Part shown: positions 46,800 to 58,916 of the stretch, piece by piece
How the letters are laid out: every line of letters begins with the position of its first letter
Numbering within the stretch: the stretch's first letter is position 1
Assembly (NCBI GenBank): GCA_014529385.2
Contig: CM043946.1
Span: 38,328,058-38,392,057 of the forward strand
Direction: 5' to 3'
Origin: Adiantum capillus-veneris
Taxonomy: Eukaryota > Streptophyta > Polypodiopsida > Polypodiales > Pteridaceae
Length of the DNA: 64,000 nucleotides
Notes under the pieces: generated by a model
Databases searched by the model: none
Told to the model about the DNA's origin: nothing
What the model saw: only the letters and a program-made list of their open reading frames with translations
Translations under genes and position numbers: made by a program

Positions 46800-47841
46800 T
46801 TTAGGCTACGGTTTGGATAACAAAGAGTCGGGCATTCCGAGTAGAACTCCATGATTTGCCTCCAACAAATCATGGAACATTACAATTTTTTTCTCTTCAG
46901 CTAAGTTACATCACCTCTTCTATGCTATTAATTTTTATTTATTTTGTTTTGTTTTCTTTTTCCTCTCTGTGCTTCTGCTGCAATATTCAAAGACCTGAAC
47001 ATTAGTCTTTCATCATTTTAAGCGCATTGATGTTATCATACTAATTATATATAATAGGTATCGATATTATTTCATATTATAAGCTTGATTTAGACAATTA
47101 AGTGGGAATATGGGACGAGTAATCAGCATAATTATCATAATAGTATAGAATAGTCACCACTCCTTTGTGCATACTTGGGTATTGTTTGTGTTACCAGCTT
47201 GAGAAGAAGAAGAGTGTTACGATACTAGGTACACGGATCCAGTGGGAGAAGTAGCCGAACAGTACCAATCCGATGTGGCGGAATCACAGATCAGGGTCGT
47301 GACGAGAAACCTTGTAGAGATGAGAACCCTTTCCACAGCTCAGCGTCATCAAACTTGATATGAGAACATCAAAACCACTGTACGTTGCATGTGTGCATGC
47401 GTGCGTGCACACACACACACCCCTACAGACTTTGCGTCTCCCTCCATTCTTTCTCTCTTGCGGGAGTTCTCCCTATTTCATTGGACGCGGTCAGTCGATC
47501 TCTCTCTATCTCTCCTTTGCAGACGCCAGTCCCACTGCATGTCTCTCTCTTACTCGGGCCACCAACCATTCCGTGTGTTATCCATGCAAGCTGGTCGAGA
47601 CCACTTCCAGGTTCACCGGGCTTCACCCACTCCTCGCCATGCTTTCTCTGCACCCTAGTAGTTACCTCTCTCTTTCAGTGGCGCCCACCTTGCAGCTATC
47701 AACCACCTACAGTTTTCTTCTGTGGCCACCACTCCACCAAAACCCTATGGCTTCAACTCCTAGCTACACACACGCACGTTCAGTTGCATGCAGTTTCTCT
47801 CTCTGGTCTACTAGCGGCCACAAACACAGTGCCTGTTTTAC

Positions 47842-47896
<55 letters not shown>

Positions 47897-50800
47897 CTCT
47901 CTCTCATGCGGACCACACTTTCACTATCGCTTTCTGATCGTATTCAACCACCCTTCTCATCGAGTGGACGACCAAAAAATCCTCCCATATCTCGCTCTCA
48001 TCCAACCACTTCACTGCAAGCAATTCCAACCATTGGATATCTGTCCGTTTCTCTCTCTATCTTCATCTCATGCATCCTTCACCACCCATTAATTCCCTCA
48101 TCCATGCAGACTCAAAGGAGCCGCTTGCAGACTCAACAGCAAACCAATGAAGCACACACACAATGCTCTCCTAATCCGGACAAGCCCTTTCTCTCTCTGT
48201 CTTTTGGTGGTGTTGGTTGCTTGAAAGAGCCATGCAGGATAACTGTCGCACACCATAAGCGACCACTAGTCGAGCCACCACTGCAAGCACGTTCGGTCAC
48301 CACTACAGGCCTAGCTAAGTACTTGTTTTTACAAATCATGTACACCCGAAGACCACTCTCGTACATCCTTAACCCACTCTTAGTTGATTGTCTCTTTCTG
48401 CAGATTATCGTAAGCCCACACCAGAAAAAATATGTGCACACACTCAGCCCCTCTTGTCTCTGTCAACTCATCCATTGCACACACAGTAGCAGTAACCCTT
48501 GACGTAGATTCCATCTTCAATCTTCCCTAGCAATAGCCATCGCGTTTGCAACTCCTGGAAGCAGTGGCAATATCGTCTGTAACCGCCTTCATCTGGTCAA
48601 TCCGTAGTTTGCAGGCAGAGGTTGGTGTCTGCATTGTCCTTCATATATTCTGACACCAGAACGACCCTTGTGGCTTAGTACTTCTACAAAAACCCCTTTG
48701 AGCAATAATGGTTGGTCCTTCTCAACTCTGGATCAGAGAATGACCGCAAATACAAAGTCGACCTGTACAGCGTGTCACGTTAAGTGGCTCACGGAAACTG
48801 GAGATGTGGCGGTCATGGAAACGGCGTCAGTGCTCATTCCGGTGGTGTGGCAGTTGATCAGGAGAAATAAGATGATGCGAGGCGAGCTGCCTCCCAGGGT
48901 CATACTTGGCCGTTTTATTTTTATTCATTTTCTGTCCTTGATGATAGGGTTCATTCCCACGCTCGTGGCTTCCCACATTATTTTTGCCAGAACTAATTGC
49001 TTAAGCGGCCCAAAATGCAGTCTTTTGCAAATCGAGTGTTCTCAGAGGTTACGCACTGCGCCAATTTTTAGCAATCGTCAAATTTTTGTATACTATACTA
49101 GTGGCGACATGTCCCCACAACAACTCACTGATTTTTTCAACTTCCACTAATCAAATAGCTTTCTTTATTTTATTTTATTTTTATTTTTTCGGTTACCTAT
49201 GAGCACCATCATCCCCTGCACAAAAGTAAATGCATCGTGTTCCTCATTAGCGTGTATATTACAATCCTCTATTTCCACTGATAATGCAAACTTTTGATTT
49301 GCCCTCATAGATAATTATGTCCTTTTGATGCCGGTTAAAGGTTAATATAACATTTCAATTCATTTCTATCTCTCTCCCCCTTACCTTTTGGATCACTATT
49401 GATATCAATACTACACCCGAGCTGCGGACCCTACTTTTGTATTCGATTGTACCCGACCTCGCAAGTCGGTGACACTCACTCGTCACTTCCGATGACATAT
49501 GCATACCCACATTCACAACCACACACACACATACTTACTGTGAGTGTTCTATATGATTGACTTTCATAGCTTGAAGTTGATGTCCGAATCATTGTCAAAA
49601 TTGTGCAACAATACAACGAATTTTTGCTAAGGCTTAAGTTATTAGGTTCTCTCAAAGGAGACTCATGATTATTTTCTTCATGTTTCAAATTTTTGTAAAG
49701 CAATGGATATAGCGTTGATAGTCAAAATTCTTTTATGGTTTTGGTGTCGTGTGAGGGGCTCACGTACTACGGTCCTATCGCATCTGTCACATGCTAAGTA
49801 TCTGTCATTGGGATGTATTTTCCCTCATCTTCAATATTTTGTGCATGATCAATATGTATCAGGCCTAAGTATTACACGCATGACCATCGGAGAAATCTAA
49901 CTACATCCACTTCTAGCTACCAACACTTAAAGTGACATGCTATCCAGACTACAAATGGGTATAATCTTACAATACATAATTAATGGCATAATATACAAAC
50001 AGTGATGTAATGGAATTAGATTTTCAAATTGATTGCTCTATTTTGTTCCATCATATGGTACAATGGTATTGCAATTTTTGTTACATATTACTTGATATAG
50101 TTCCATTTATTTGCTTATGTATCACATCATTGCCAATGCTTCCCATACTCCTTCACAAAAGACTATATTTACTGAAGGATATTTACCTCTATGCCCGATT
50201 TGCAGCCACCTACTTTAGGAAACCTACTGTTGACCTATCCTAACATTCATACATTGAGTGTGGCCTCACTTTCTCTGACAACCGATATCCACTAGTCATC
50301 CCAATCTTGCACACCACCCTGTCAAGTTATTTAACATCTCTCTTATCCGCTCATTTGTAGTTTAAGTTATCTACTTTCATTCTTTTTTCTTGGCAAACAA
50401 ATTTGCATCAAATTTTTCCTTCATGACGTTTCAAATGTTAATGCATTTGATTGCACTTATTAATGTCTTATTCAATTTAACAAGCAATTGTTTTTAGTGC
50501 TTTGTTTTTTTAGAACAGTTTTGTAGATAAATCTAAATACAATGTTCTCATATAAAAATCTAGGTATGACACTCCTTAATGCATTATGGTAATACCCCTC
50601 TTCAAACATCATTACAATTCTCCCTGATAAGTAAAATCTCGCTACGTATCTTTAGACCTAAAAGTAAAATTATTTAATTCACCCCAACTGCTTATTCCAT
50701 CTCTTCTCTTATCTTGGCCCCTCCACATTCCCCCACCCTTCACCACATCTCATTATGCACAAATCCTCTATTTTAATAGTGGTTTGATAAATTAATATTT

Positions 50801-51764
50801 ATTATATTTGATTTCTTTTAAGTGAGTCATTTTGTAGATATTCTCACACCCCTACAGATACCCAACACCTTTGCAGCAGGCAAGAATTTTTCAGATGCTC
50901 CCTTACTTGTTTACATTATGTTGCAAAATCCATTGTTTCTAATGTCATGCATTCGGTTCTACTTTCCTTGAATTGAACTCTTACTGAGATGACTTGTCAT
51001 ACCACTACTTACATGAGCTCAGTTGGTATGCGATGATCGCTAACACATTCCAGTCTATTCAAATTTTATAGCAAACAGGTCATTTATTCTTCACTTTTTA
51101 TGCCATGTCTAGTCCATTGGTCACATGCACATCGATTCGCCGATTTAGGCAATGTGTCAATGCTCATCTAGTGCAGATTCGCCGATTTAGGCAACACAAC
51201 AATAAACTACAGATTCACGCTTTTTGAACTTATATCAAATGCAGATTCGCCGATTTAGGCAACATTAGTACAGATTCGCCGATTTAGGCAGCACGTCTTA
51301 TTGGTGTAGATTCGCCGATTTAGGCAACACCAATCACAAAATCATGCTGCAGTGGCTGGCCACCACTGCAACTGGTATGATTTTGTTACCCGGGTACATA
51401 ATGAAAGTGATTTGGATTTGGACTTATATTGTGGAATTGGAATTGGATTGGAATTTGATATCTGATGATTATTTTATCACGACAGTGTTTATGTGATGAG
51501 ACTTGACATTATGAGATTGATGATGAGTGTGACCAATGATATCCTGATTTATCAGGGTATGCCACAAACTACTTATTCTAGTGGTATGGGACACTAGAAT
51601 AGGTAGTGTGTGGATGACGGCAAGCATAAGCAATGTTGTTTAGTTTCATTATATGCTTTTTTTTTTGTTTTTGACACCGATTTCTAATCACTGTTTCTTA
51701 CAAGTATCGTTTGCAGATTTCTTATCTTTGCAACTGAGGACAGTTGCTTTCCAACGGAGAGGTA
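46800..51764 (+). other. LARD-D interior, no gag-pol
   Basis: 47360-48502 is pyrimidine-rich and open in two frames at once (380 and 235 codons), with a CT/CA tract at 47841-47905; composition explains this. 48668-49150 holds a 160-codon frame starting at TTG with a hydrophobic stretch (GRFIFIHFLSLMIGFIPTL) and no family I recognise. It could be captured host sequence. 49291-49376 resembles the LINE/SINE 3' end at 11281. 49380-51100 is AT-rich and featureless. The 18-bp motif array is at 51134-51326. Confidence 0.6.
51134..51326 (+). repeat. five copies of an 18-bp motif, irregularly spaced
   Basis: GATTCGCCGATTTAGGCA occurs exactly at 51134, 51176, 51244, 51273 and 51309, with a partial copy near 51212 (AGATTCACGC). 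Start-to-start distances are 42, 68, 29 and 36 bp, so it is not a simple tandem array. The sequence between copies is unrelated. It lies about 440 bp before the 3' LTR. Confidence 0.93.
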
Positions 51765-52251
51765 TGTTATAGAATTGACATTTTATTATTTATTGCAGCT
51801 GACAGGTGGAAAAGGCTTGACAGAGCTAAGCTATTGCAAAAAATACCATATTTTATGTACATTTTATTATTCAAGTGCTCTTTATGAGCTTTGGCCATTT
51901 ATGACCGGCTGGCCAGCTTGTAACCAATTTGACCATTCAAGAAATCTATATAACAAATACGTGTAAGAGGGAAATGGTCACTCTTGCACAGGGGGAGATT
52001 GCACCCAGTGCTTGCGTTGTTCTTCTCTCCTCTTCCCTCTTCTCTCTCGTCATGCCGTCGTAGCACTCCGCTCTAGGAGGTGCGCCTGCAGGCTTCCTTT
52101 CTCTCTCTCCCGCCCTCTATCTCTCTCTGTTTGCGTATATCGTTGATTATGTGCTCGTGGATTCGCCAGGTATGGAGATTTGTCCGTTTTACGGCTTGTA
52201 GTATATTGTTTTTTGGTATTTTGTAGGGCAGCCACGCATCTCGTTGTAGCA
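51765..52251 (+). repeat. LARD-D 3' LTR
   Basis: Same length as the 5' LTR, with about 20 substitutions, mostly transitions. It ends TCGTTGTAGCA and is followed by the GACTT target duplication. Confidence 0.92.
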
Positions 52252-52274
52252 GACTTAGAGGAGGAAATTTACAT
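52252..52274 (+). pseudogene. 23-bp copia-A RT remnant between two insertions
   Basis: GACTT (target copy) plus AGAGGAGGAAATTTACAT encodes L-E-E-E-I-Y after the D-D of the previous copia segment. This is the conserved RT stretch that continues at 61413 with L-Q-P-K-G-Y-E-V. Confidence 0.85.
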
Positions 52275-52388
52275 TGACGAAGGAAATTTGGAATGGCGGC
52301 CTCTACACCAAAACAAACTCCATTGCGCCACAAGGGAAATGAGATGAGGGCACCACCTATTCTTGGAAGCGTGAACTAGGACCGCTAC

Positions 52389-52455
<67 letters not shown>

Positions 52456-53728
52456 ACTATGAATGAAGCATTAACCGTGGTGTGTGTACAAGGAATGGAT
52501 GACTTCAAACACTCCCAACAAAAATAGCATATAGATTACCAAACAATCACTCAAGGATTAGCCAAGATCACATCAAGCACTCTCACACGCATATAAAACA
52601 TTTCTCTTAATTAACATAAGTAAGAGGAGGAGAGGTTACTAGCATGAAACAATTTGCACTCTAGAATGTGCAAGAATAGAGTGAATGAATGAGCTTATGG
52701 GCTCATGGTGAGTGATACAAAGGCTCAATGGGCTAAGGGAGGCTTGGAATTACAAAGGGGAAGGCCTCTTTATATAGGAAAGAGAGTGATTAGGAGTGAG
52801 GTTAAGATACAAGTGTAATTTGTACAAATGAAGCTTGATTAGGGACATTCAACCAATGAAGAAGCTCCTTCCAAGTGATTTGTTGACCAATTAGCTCCAT
52901 CATCACTTGTGTTGTCTTCACTCCTTCCTCCATAGCTTGAGTCCAAGAGCTTCCTTATTTTAAAATGTAAAGAATCTACATAAAATCAATACATATCTAG
53001 TAATAATAGAAAGGGGTTGAGTGAGAACTTATGAATTACAACAAGATTAAGCATGACTTGAGAGGTGATTAGAAGAGGAACTTTGATGGGTTTTTGAGCT
53101 TGAGAGAGAGGAGGAAGGAGAGGAGGGTGAGAAGACTAATGGCTGATTTAAAAGAAGGTCTCAATGTGGAAAAGGAAGGGTGTGTGTGTGTAAAGGTAGG
53201 GGGGTGGTCTCCACCACAGTTGAAAAAACTACCGTCCACCATTTTGGCCATATCTCCTAGACCGTAGATGCAAAAATTATAAAAAAAATATGCCAGAATC
53301 TTCAGCTCGTCAGTTACAACTTTGATGAAGACAACTTTTCTTGGATCGGAGTGGAAGTATTTTTAAAAATTCAACAAAATCATGTGCCTGGTTTCTTCCT
53401 TTACCAAGTCTTCCACTTGGGTCCCATTTGTTTGAATCATCATATGGCTCCAAAGCCATGATGATATGAGCCACTCATGACCCTTGAATCATGGGTGCAT
53501 GGCTCCACAACCACATCATATCTTTTCTTTTCACATTTACATATTTTCCCTTCCCTTTACCACTAGGTTCTCCCTCTACCTTTCACCTCCGGTGAACTAG
53601 TCAAGAAAAAATCATTTTTTAAAAATTTTTCCAAGAGGTTGTTCTCACTCTTTCTTTTATTGTAAACCTCTAGAAGCAAGGAAAACCAACAAAATATGAT
53701 AAACAAAAATTTGTGATAGGCTCGGATC
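52275..53728 (-). repeat. Tat-E 3' LTR (minus orientation)
   Basis: 1454 bp, nearly identical to 59936-61412. The main difference is the GA tract: about 60 bp here (52393-52453) against about 78 bp in the other LTR. The high identity indicates a young insertion. Confidence 0.92.
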
Positions 53729-56700
53729 ATAGCCCCCCCAAACCTGGCTAGGGGTATTTATGCCTACTACTTCTTTGATCTTGAGCTGACCTTTCCTGAT
53801 GTTATAAGTCTTTAGACGCCATCCATTTGTCCTGGTCTTGTGCACTTTACCATCAATGTCTTGAAGTCTGTAAGAGCCATTTTTGAACTTTTTGGTGACC
53901 AAGAACGGGCCTTCCCATCGGAAAAGAAACTTTCCATCCTTACGAGTGTCGAAGCGATTGTCATATCGAAGCACCAGAGATCCCTTTTTGATGTCTTTGG
54001 ATGCTAGCTTTTTTTGAACTTTTCTCTGCGCTTCTCTGCTTCTGAGCTGAGAATAGTGGTTGATGGCTTCTTCACGATCCAATTGCAGCCTCTCTAGATC
54101 CATGATCCTTTGATGTACTTTCTCCTTTTGAGAGCCTACCTGGCTACCCAATATTCGAAGACTTGTTAACTTCACTTCAATGGGCAAAAGCGCCTCCTTT
54201 CCATAAACCAAATGAAAGGGTGTGTACCTAATGTGGTTTTGAAGGAGGTTCTATAGGCCCATAGAGCTCCATTCAGGTGTTTGTCCCAATCTTGGCGCCT
54301 GGCATGTACCTGTTTGGTGAGAATTTTGCAAATGATTCCATTTACCTTTTCCACCAAACCATTGCACTGAGGGTAGTAAGGAGTAGAGTGTTGATGCTGA
54401 ATATTTAGCTTCTTCATGAGTTCTCCTACCAAGTCTGCTCTAAACCCTGGTCCTCTATCAGATAGTATTTCAGGGGGTGCCAAACCGGCAACAGATGTGG
54501 TCAAAGATGAACTGACTCACATCCTTAGCAGTAATTCTATTGGTCGGCATAGCCTCAGCCCATCTAGTCATGTAGTCTACTCCCATGATGATGTACTCTT
54601 TACCTGACTGAGTGCGTGGTAGAGGCCCTATGGCATCAATTCCCCACTTCTCAAAGGGCCCATATACCTTTATTGGGTTCTGAGGTTCAGCTATGAGCCG
54701 TCGTGGTCCTGCTTTCTGACATTCATCACATGTTTGACACCAATATTTGACATCACGATGAAGACTTGGCCAAGTAAACCCAGCTTGTAGAACCTTTCTA
54801 CTAGTGACGTTGTGTGCAAAGTGTCCTCCACACATATCATCGTGACAAGCTTTTAAAATCTCTTCAATTTCACTCTTCAAAGGAACTCTCCTAAGCACAC
54901 TATCCTTACCAAGACAATACAAGTCATCATTTACTATGCGATACCTGGTAGCCTTCCTAGCTAACCATTGCCTTTCCCCTGCATTCAAGTGTTTAGGAGC
55001 CTCTCCTTGCTCCAGAATGTGCATAATATCTTCCAAGTCCTCCTTGCCTTGCTGAAGTGGAAGTTTGATGGCCACTGCTCCCACTATTGACTCATTTAAC
55101 TTTGCTGATGCTAGGTGGTCTGCATCCTTGTTCTGGTCTCTTGGTACATGATGTACTTGTGCCTCCCTAAATCTCCTCATAAGAGATTTTGCTTCTCTCA
55201 TTTTAGCAGAGAGACGGGCATTTTTGCAAGCCCATGTACCTTGCATTTGCCTTACCAAAAGCATGGAGTCACCAAAAGCGTTTAATCTCTTAATTGAATT
55301 ATCGAGGCACCAACAAAGGCCATGAATTAGAGCATGATATTCTGCTTCATTGTTGGAGTGGACATCTTCTAGAGTGATCCCTTCACCATGGATCCTCTCT
55401 CCCAATGGGGATAAGACCACGATGCCTGCAGCTGCCTTATCCTTGGTTCTCTTGTATGCTCCATCAAAGTAGAGGCTATAAGCATTGACCAAAGCCTCTA
55501 GAGCTGGAGGTGGTGGAAGTTCCTTTCTCTTCAAATGGCAAACTTTTTCATAGCACTTGTTTGTTAAAATGTCGGCTAAGCATGCTCGAGTTGTTCTTTC
55601 AACCTGTATTGTATAATCAAACTCTTGAAGTCGCACCACCCACTTTGCTATTTTGTCAGAGATTTCCATATGTTGTAGTGCATAGGGAAACATATCCTCC
55701 ACAGTGATAATTACAAACCTCTTCGGCAGCAAGTATGGCCGAAATTTGGTTACCGCAAACATGAGAGCTAACACTAGCTGTTCCATTAGGTGTAGGCCTT
55801 CTCTGTGTTTTCCATGAGGCGGCTAGCAAAATACACAGGCCTCATAAAGGAGGTTTTTGGATCTTTTTGTAGGAGGGCAGCACCAATGGCTTCTTCTCCC
55901 ACACTAGGGTTTACAAAGAATGTTTCTTCCCAACAAGGTTGGAGGATTACAGGGAGTGACCCTAACATTTTTTTAATCTCTCTAAAATGCCCTTCACTTT
56001 CTTCACTCCAAACAAGCGTCTCTTGACGAGTCAGCTATTGTAGAGGAAATATCACTTGGGAGAGTAAGTGTATGAATCTACTCAAGTATCTTAGCTTTTG
56101 CAAGAAGGAGATTAATTGTTTGATGGAAGTTGGGGAAGGTAGATTTAGCAATGTTTCTATCTTTTCAGGATCTACCTCGATTCCATCAATGGACACTACA
56201 TGCCCTAATAGTGTAACCTTGCTTTTTCCAATGTGACATTTGTCCTTGTTTAGTTGTCCACCCAGCTTAGCTAAACGAGTAAATCCTTCATCAATCTTGC
56301 CGAGATGCATACTTTTGGAGTTGTAAATACAAAAGTCATCTATGAAAACCCTTATGGACTTACCAAAGTAAGGTTGGAAGACCATGTTCATGAATCGTTG
56401 AAAGGTGGCTGGAGCGTTGGTGAGACCAAAAGGCATGACTCGAAATGCAAAACATCCCCATGGTGTGATGAAAGTAGTCTTTTTCTGGTCCTCCTCTGCA
56501 ATGCGTATTTGAAAGTAGCCAGAGTAGCAATCACACACTGTGTATCTCTCATGGCTTGCTACTTCATTTAGAATCTCATCTTGAAATGGGAGAGGGAAGT
56601 GGTCCCTCTTTGTTGCAGCATTTAGTGGCTTGTAATCCACGCACACTCGCCATTTACCATTCTTCTTTGGCCTCACCACTACTGGGGAGACCCATTCTGA

Positions 56701-58896
56701 ATCTTCTACTAGGTATATGAATCCTGCTTCTAAGAGTCTCTTCACCTCAGACAACAGTGCATTTTGTTGCACAACTCCTAATCTTCTTAGTTTTTGTACT
56801 ACTGGCTTGCTCCCTTCTTTTAGATGGATATGATGCTTCACTGCCGTGACACCTGTAATGTGAGTGTAATCAGAAATAAACAACGATGCATGCTTCTTGA
56901 GAACATTTACATAACCCTCCTTTTCTTCTTCCTTTATATCCTTGGATAACATCTCCTCTAGGCTGGCATCCCACACATTCTCCATTTGGATCCTTGGGTT
57001 GTCTTCTGATGAGGTAGTTTCCTTTATGGTGATGCCCATGACTTCGAGAGTGCTATCACTCTCTTCACTTGAACTCTCTTCCTCGTCCATGGATGAGGAG
57101 CATCCACTTGAGCTCCACTCATCAGCTGACGTCTCTAGTTCAAGGTTCTCTTGTCGCCCATTCTTTAGGTTATAAACCACCTTCCGACTATGGCCACCCA
57201 TGCGAGGCCTCAACTCCAAGTCTCCTGTTGCCCAATCTTGCCTAGCTCCTATACCCATGAGCCAAGGTCGTCCTAAAATAAGGGGGTATCCTTCTCCCTT
57301 TACTGGCATCACATAAGCATCAACCTCTGTAGTGATTCCAAAAACAGAAACTCTCAAAGCTTTCACTACACCCACACAAGTGACAGAGACATTATTGGCC
57401 ATTTTTGCCCTAAAGTTTGATGATTCCATTACCTCTAAACCCAATTGATGCATTAGCTTTTCTGTCATGACACAAACCTCTGCTCCACTGTCAATGTAAG
57501 TTTTTGGAATCCGTTGTCCCTTGATTTGAGCCTCCACCAAAGGCACTATATCCTTGAGACCATATGTTTTGATTACACTTACTAGCTTACTTCGCTTTGC
57601 CCTCGTGCTCACCATTTTTGACCATTGTCGTCGAAGCTTTGGGGAGATATGAAGTAGTTGTGGCCAAGTAATCTTTGGTCCTTGAGAACTCACATCAGCT
57701 GTCAAGTCATAAGGTTGTGTCCGAGATCCCATAGGGAAATCAGAGATGTCAATTTGAGACCTAGTACGGGTCTTTCTCTTCTTGGCTTCATCTTTAGTTG
57801 CCCGAGATGTACTTGCTTCATTGCTTGCATCCTTGCTTGTTTCTTTACCTACTTCATCTTGGACACGCACACGTTTGATAGGCATTGTAGCCACTTCATC
57901 TATCTTCATCTTCCCTTTAGCTATTTCTTCCTGGTTGCTTCTGCCCTTGAGGACCTCCTCCATCCTTATGATGCTCACATTTGGTTGAGTAGCAGGGGCT
58001 TGAGCTTGAGCACGAGGTGGCTGCAAAATTTGAGGTTGCGGTTGCTCTTGTGCTTGAGCTCTAGCACGGGGTGGACTTACTTGTTGTCGAGGACCTCTGA
58101 CAGGGTAGTCATATCTTCTGGGATGAGGGCAATTATACATGCCGTGGCCAATTTCCCCACAATTGTAACACAACATTTCCCTTGCTTGACGTCGCATTGG
58201 TGGACGATTCCCACCATTTCCCTCAATAGGCCTTCTTACACCCTGCACAAGATTTACTCTCAACCCCTCTAGCTGATTTGTGAGATTGTTTATTTGTTGG
58301 AGCATATCTTCTTGTTGACCTCTATTGAGGTCTGGTGCATTAGGAACATTTGGAGGTATGTGAGAAGCTTCCATAGTTGTGATATTGCCTCCCAAAGCTA
58401 GCTGGCCAGCTTGGGCTTGATAGAGAATCTTTCTATTCTTTTCCCTAGCAATTCTTAAGGCATCTTCAAAAGCATTTGGAAAGGGGTACAAACCTGAGAT
58501 AAATCGATCCTTTTGGAGGCAATTGGGAGCTCGCTCACCAGGGTTTAGTAAGTCTGACCATTGCCCCCAAAGTTTCAGAAAACCTTCCTCATAGGTTGCA
58601 TAACCATGAGGGTCAACTTGATGAAGGGACAGAAGCCGTTGCCATAGTTCTTCTGCCGAATTGGCTCGTTGAAATCTTCGTAGGAAAGCCACCTTCAATC
58701 CCTCCCAATCAATGCTTTGGGTTGGATCTAGAGCCTGGAACCATACCCTAGCTTCTTCTTTGAGCACCAAAGGAAAAGCTCTCAATTTCACTGCTTCGTC
58801 ATCCCTCCCGGAGACAAGGAAAGCCATCTCCAAGTTATCCAAAAAATCCCCAGCATTTTCCCCACTACGCCCGAAAAAATTTGGGAAAGCCATCAT
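53657..58896 (-). pseudogene. Tat-E gag-pol polyprotein
   Basis: The start is the ATG at 58896 (MMAFPNFFGRS); the frame extends eight codons further upstream from a TTG. Residues counted from that TTG: gag core to about 200, knuckle CYNCGEIGHGMYNC 251-264, protease D-S-G-A 477-480 and LILGRPWL 547-554, an acidic serine-rich stretch around 609-623, RT about 695-960 with VFIDDFCIY (intact). A TAG at 56035-56037 follows, then the first RNase H. Shifts occur near 55786, 54490 and 54200. The second RNase H (LYFDGAYKRT, SNNEAEYHALIHGL) and the integrase (HDDMCGGHF..CQTCDECQ; WGIDAIGP; LSDRGPGF; NGLVEKVN) keep their key residues. The last frame runs into the LTR and stops at 53657. Confidence 0.92.
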
Positions 58897-58916
58897 AAAA
58901 GTGGGTTGCCTTCCTC

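Larger units (their letters stand above)
46300..52251 (+). mobile_element. LARD-D: non-autonomous LTR retrotransposon
   Basis: 487-bp LTRs at 46300-46786 and 51765-52251, a Met-type primer-binding site (TGGTATTAGAGC), a purine-rich GGAGAGGTA before the 3' LTR, and a perfect 5-bp target duplication GACTT (46295-46299 and 52252-52256). The 4978-bp interior encodes no recognisable gag or pol, so it is a large retrotransposon derivative that must borrow proteins. The LTRs differ at about 20 sites by eye, suggesting a moderately old insertion. It sits inside the copia-A RT. Confidence 0.88.

Noticed and set aside
46615-46854. 79-codon open frame overlapping the LARD-D 5' LTR
   Set aside because: It lies across the LTR and primer-binding site, is CT-driven, and is not open in the same way in the 3' LTR copy.
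47360-48502. 380-codon open frame in LARD-D as a protein gene
   Set aside because: A second frame of 235 codons is open over the same CT-rich DNA; Ser/Leu and His/Thr runs come from microsatellites and no domain is present.
51134-51326. Repeated 18-mer considered as a CRISPR array
   Set aside because: Spacers vary from 11 to 50 bp, the repeat is short, no cas genes are present and the setting is a plant LTR element.
53069-53251. Short open frame in the Tat-E LTR, also at 60750-60968
   Set aside because: Present in both LTRs simply because they are copies; no motif, and it lies in regulatory sequence.
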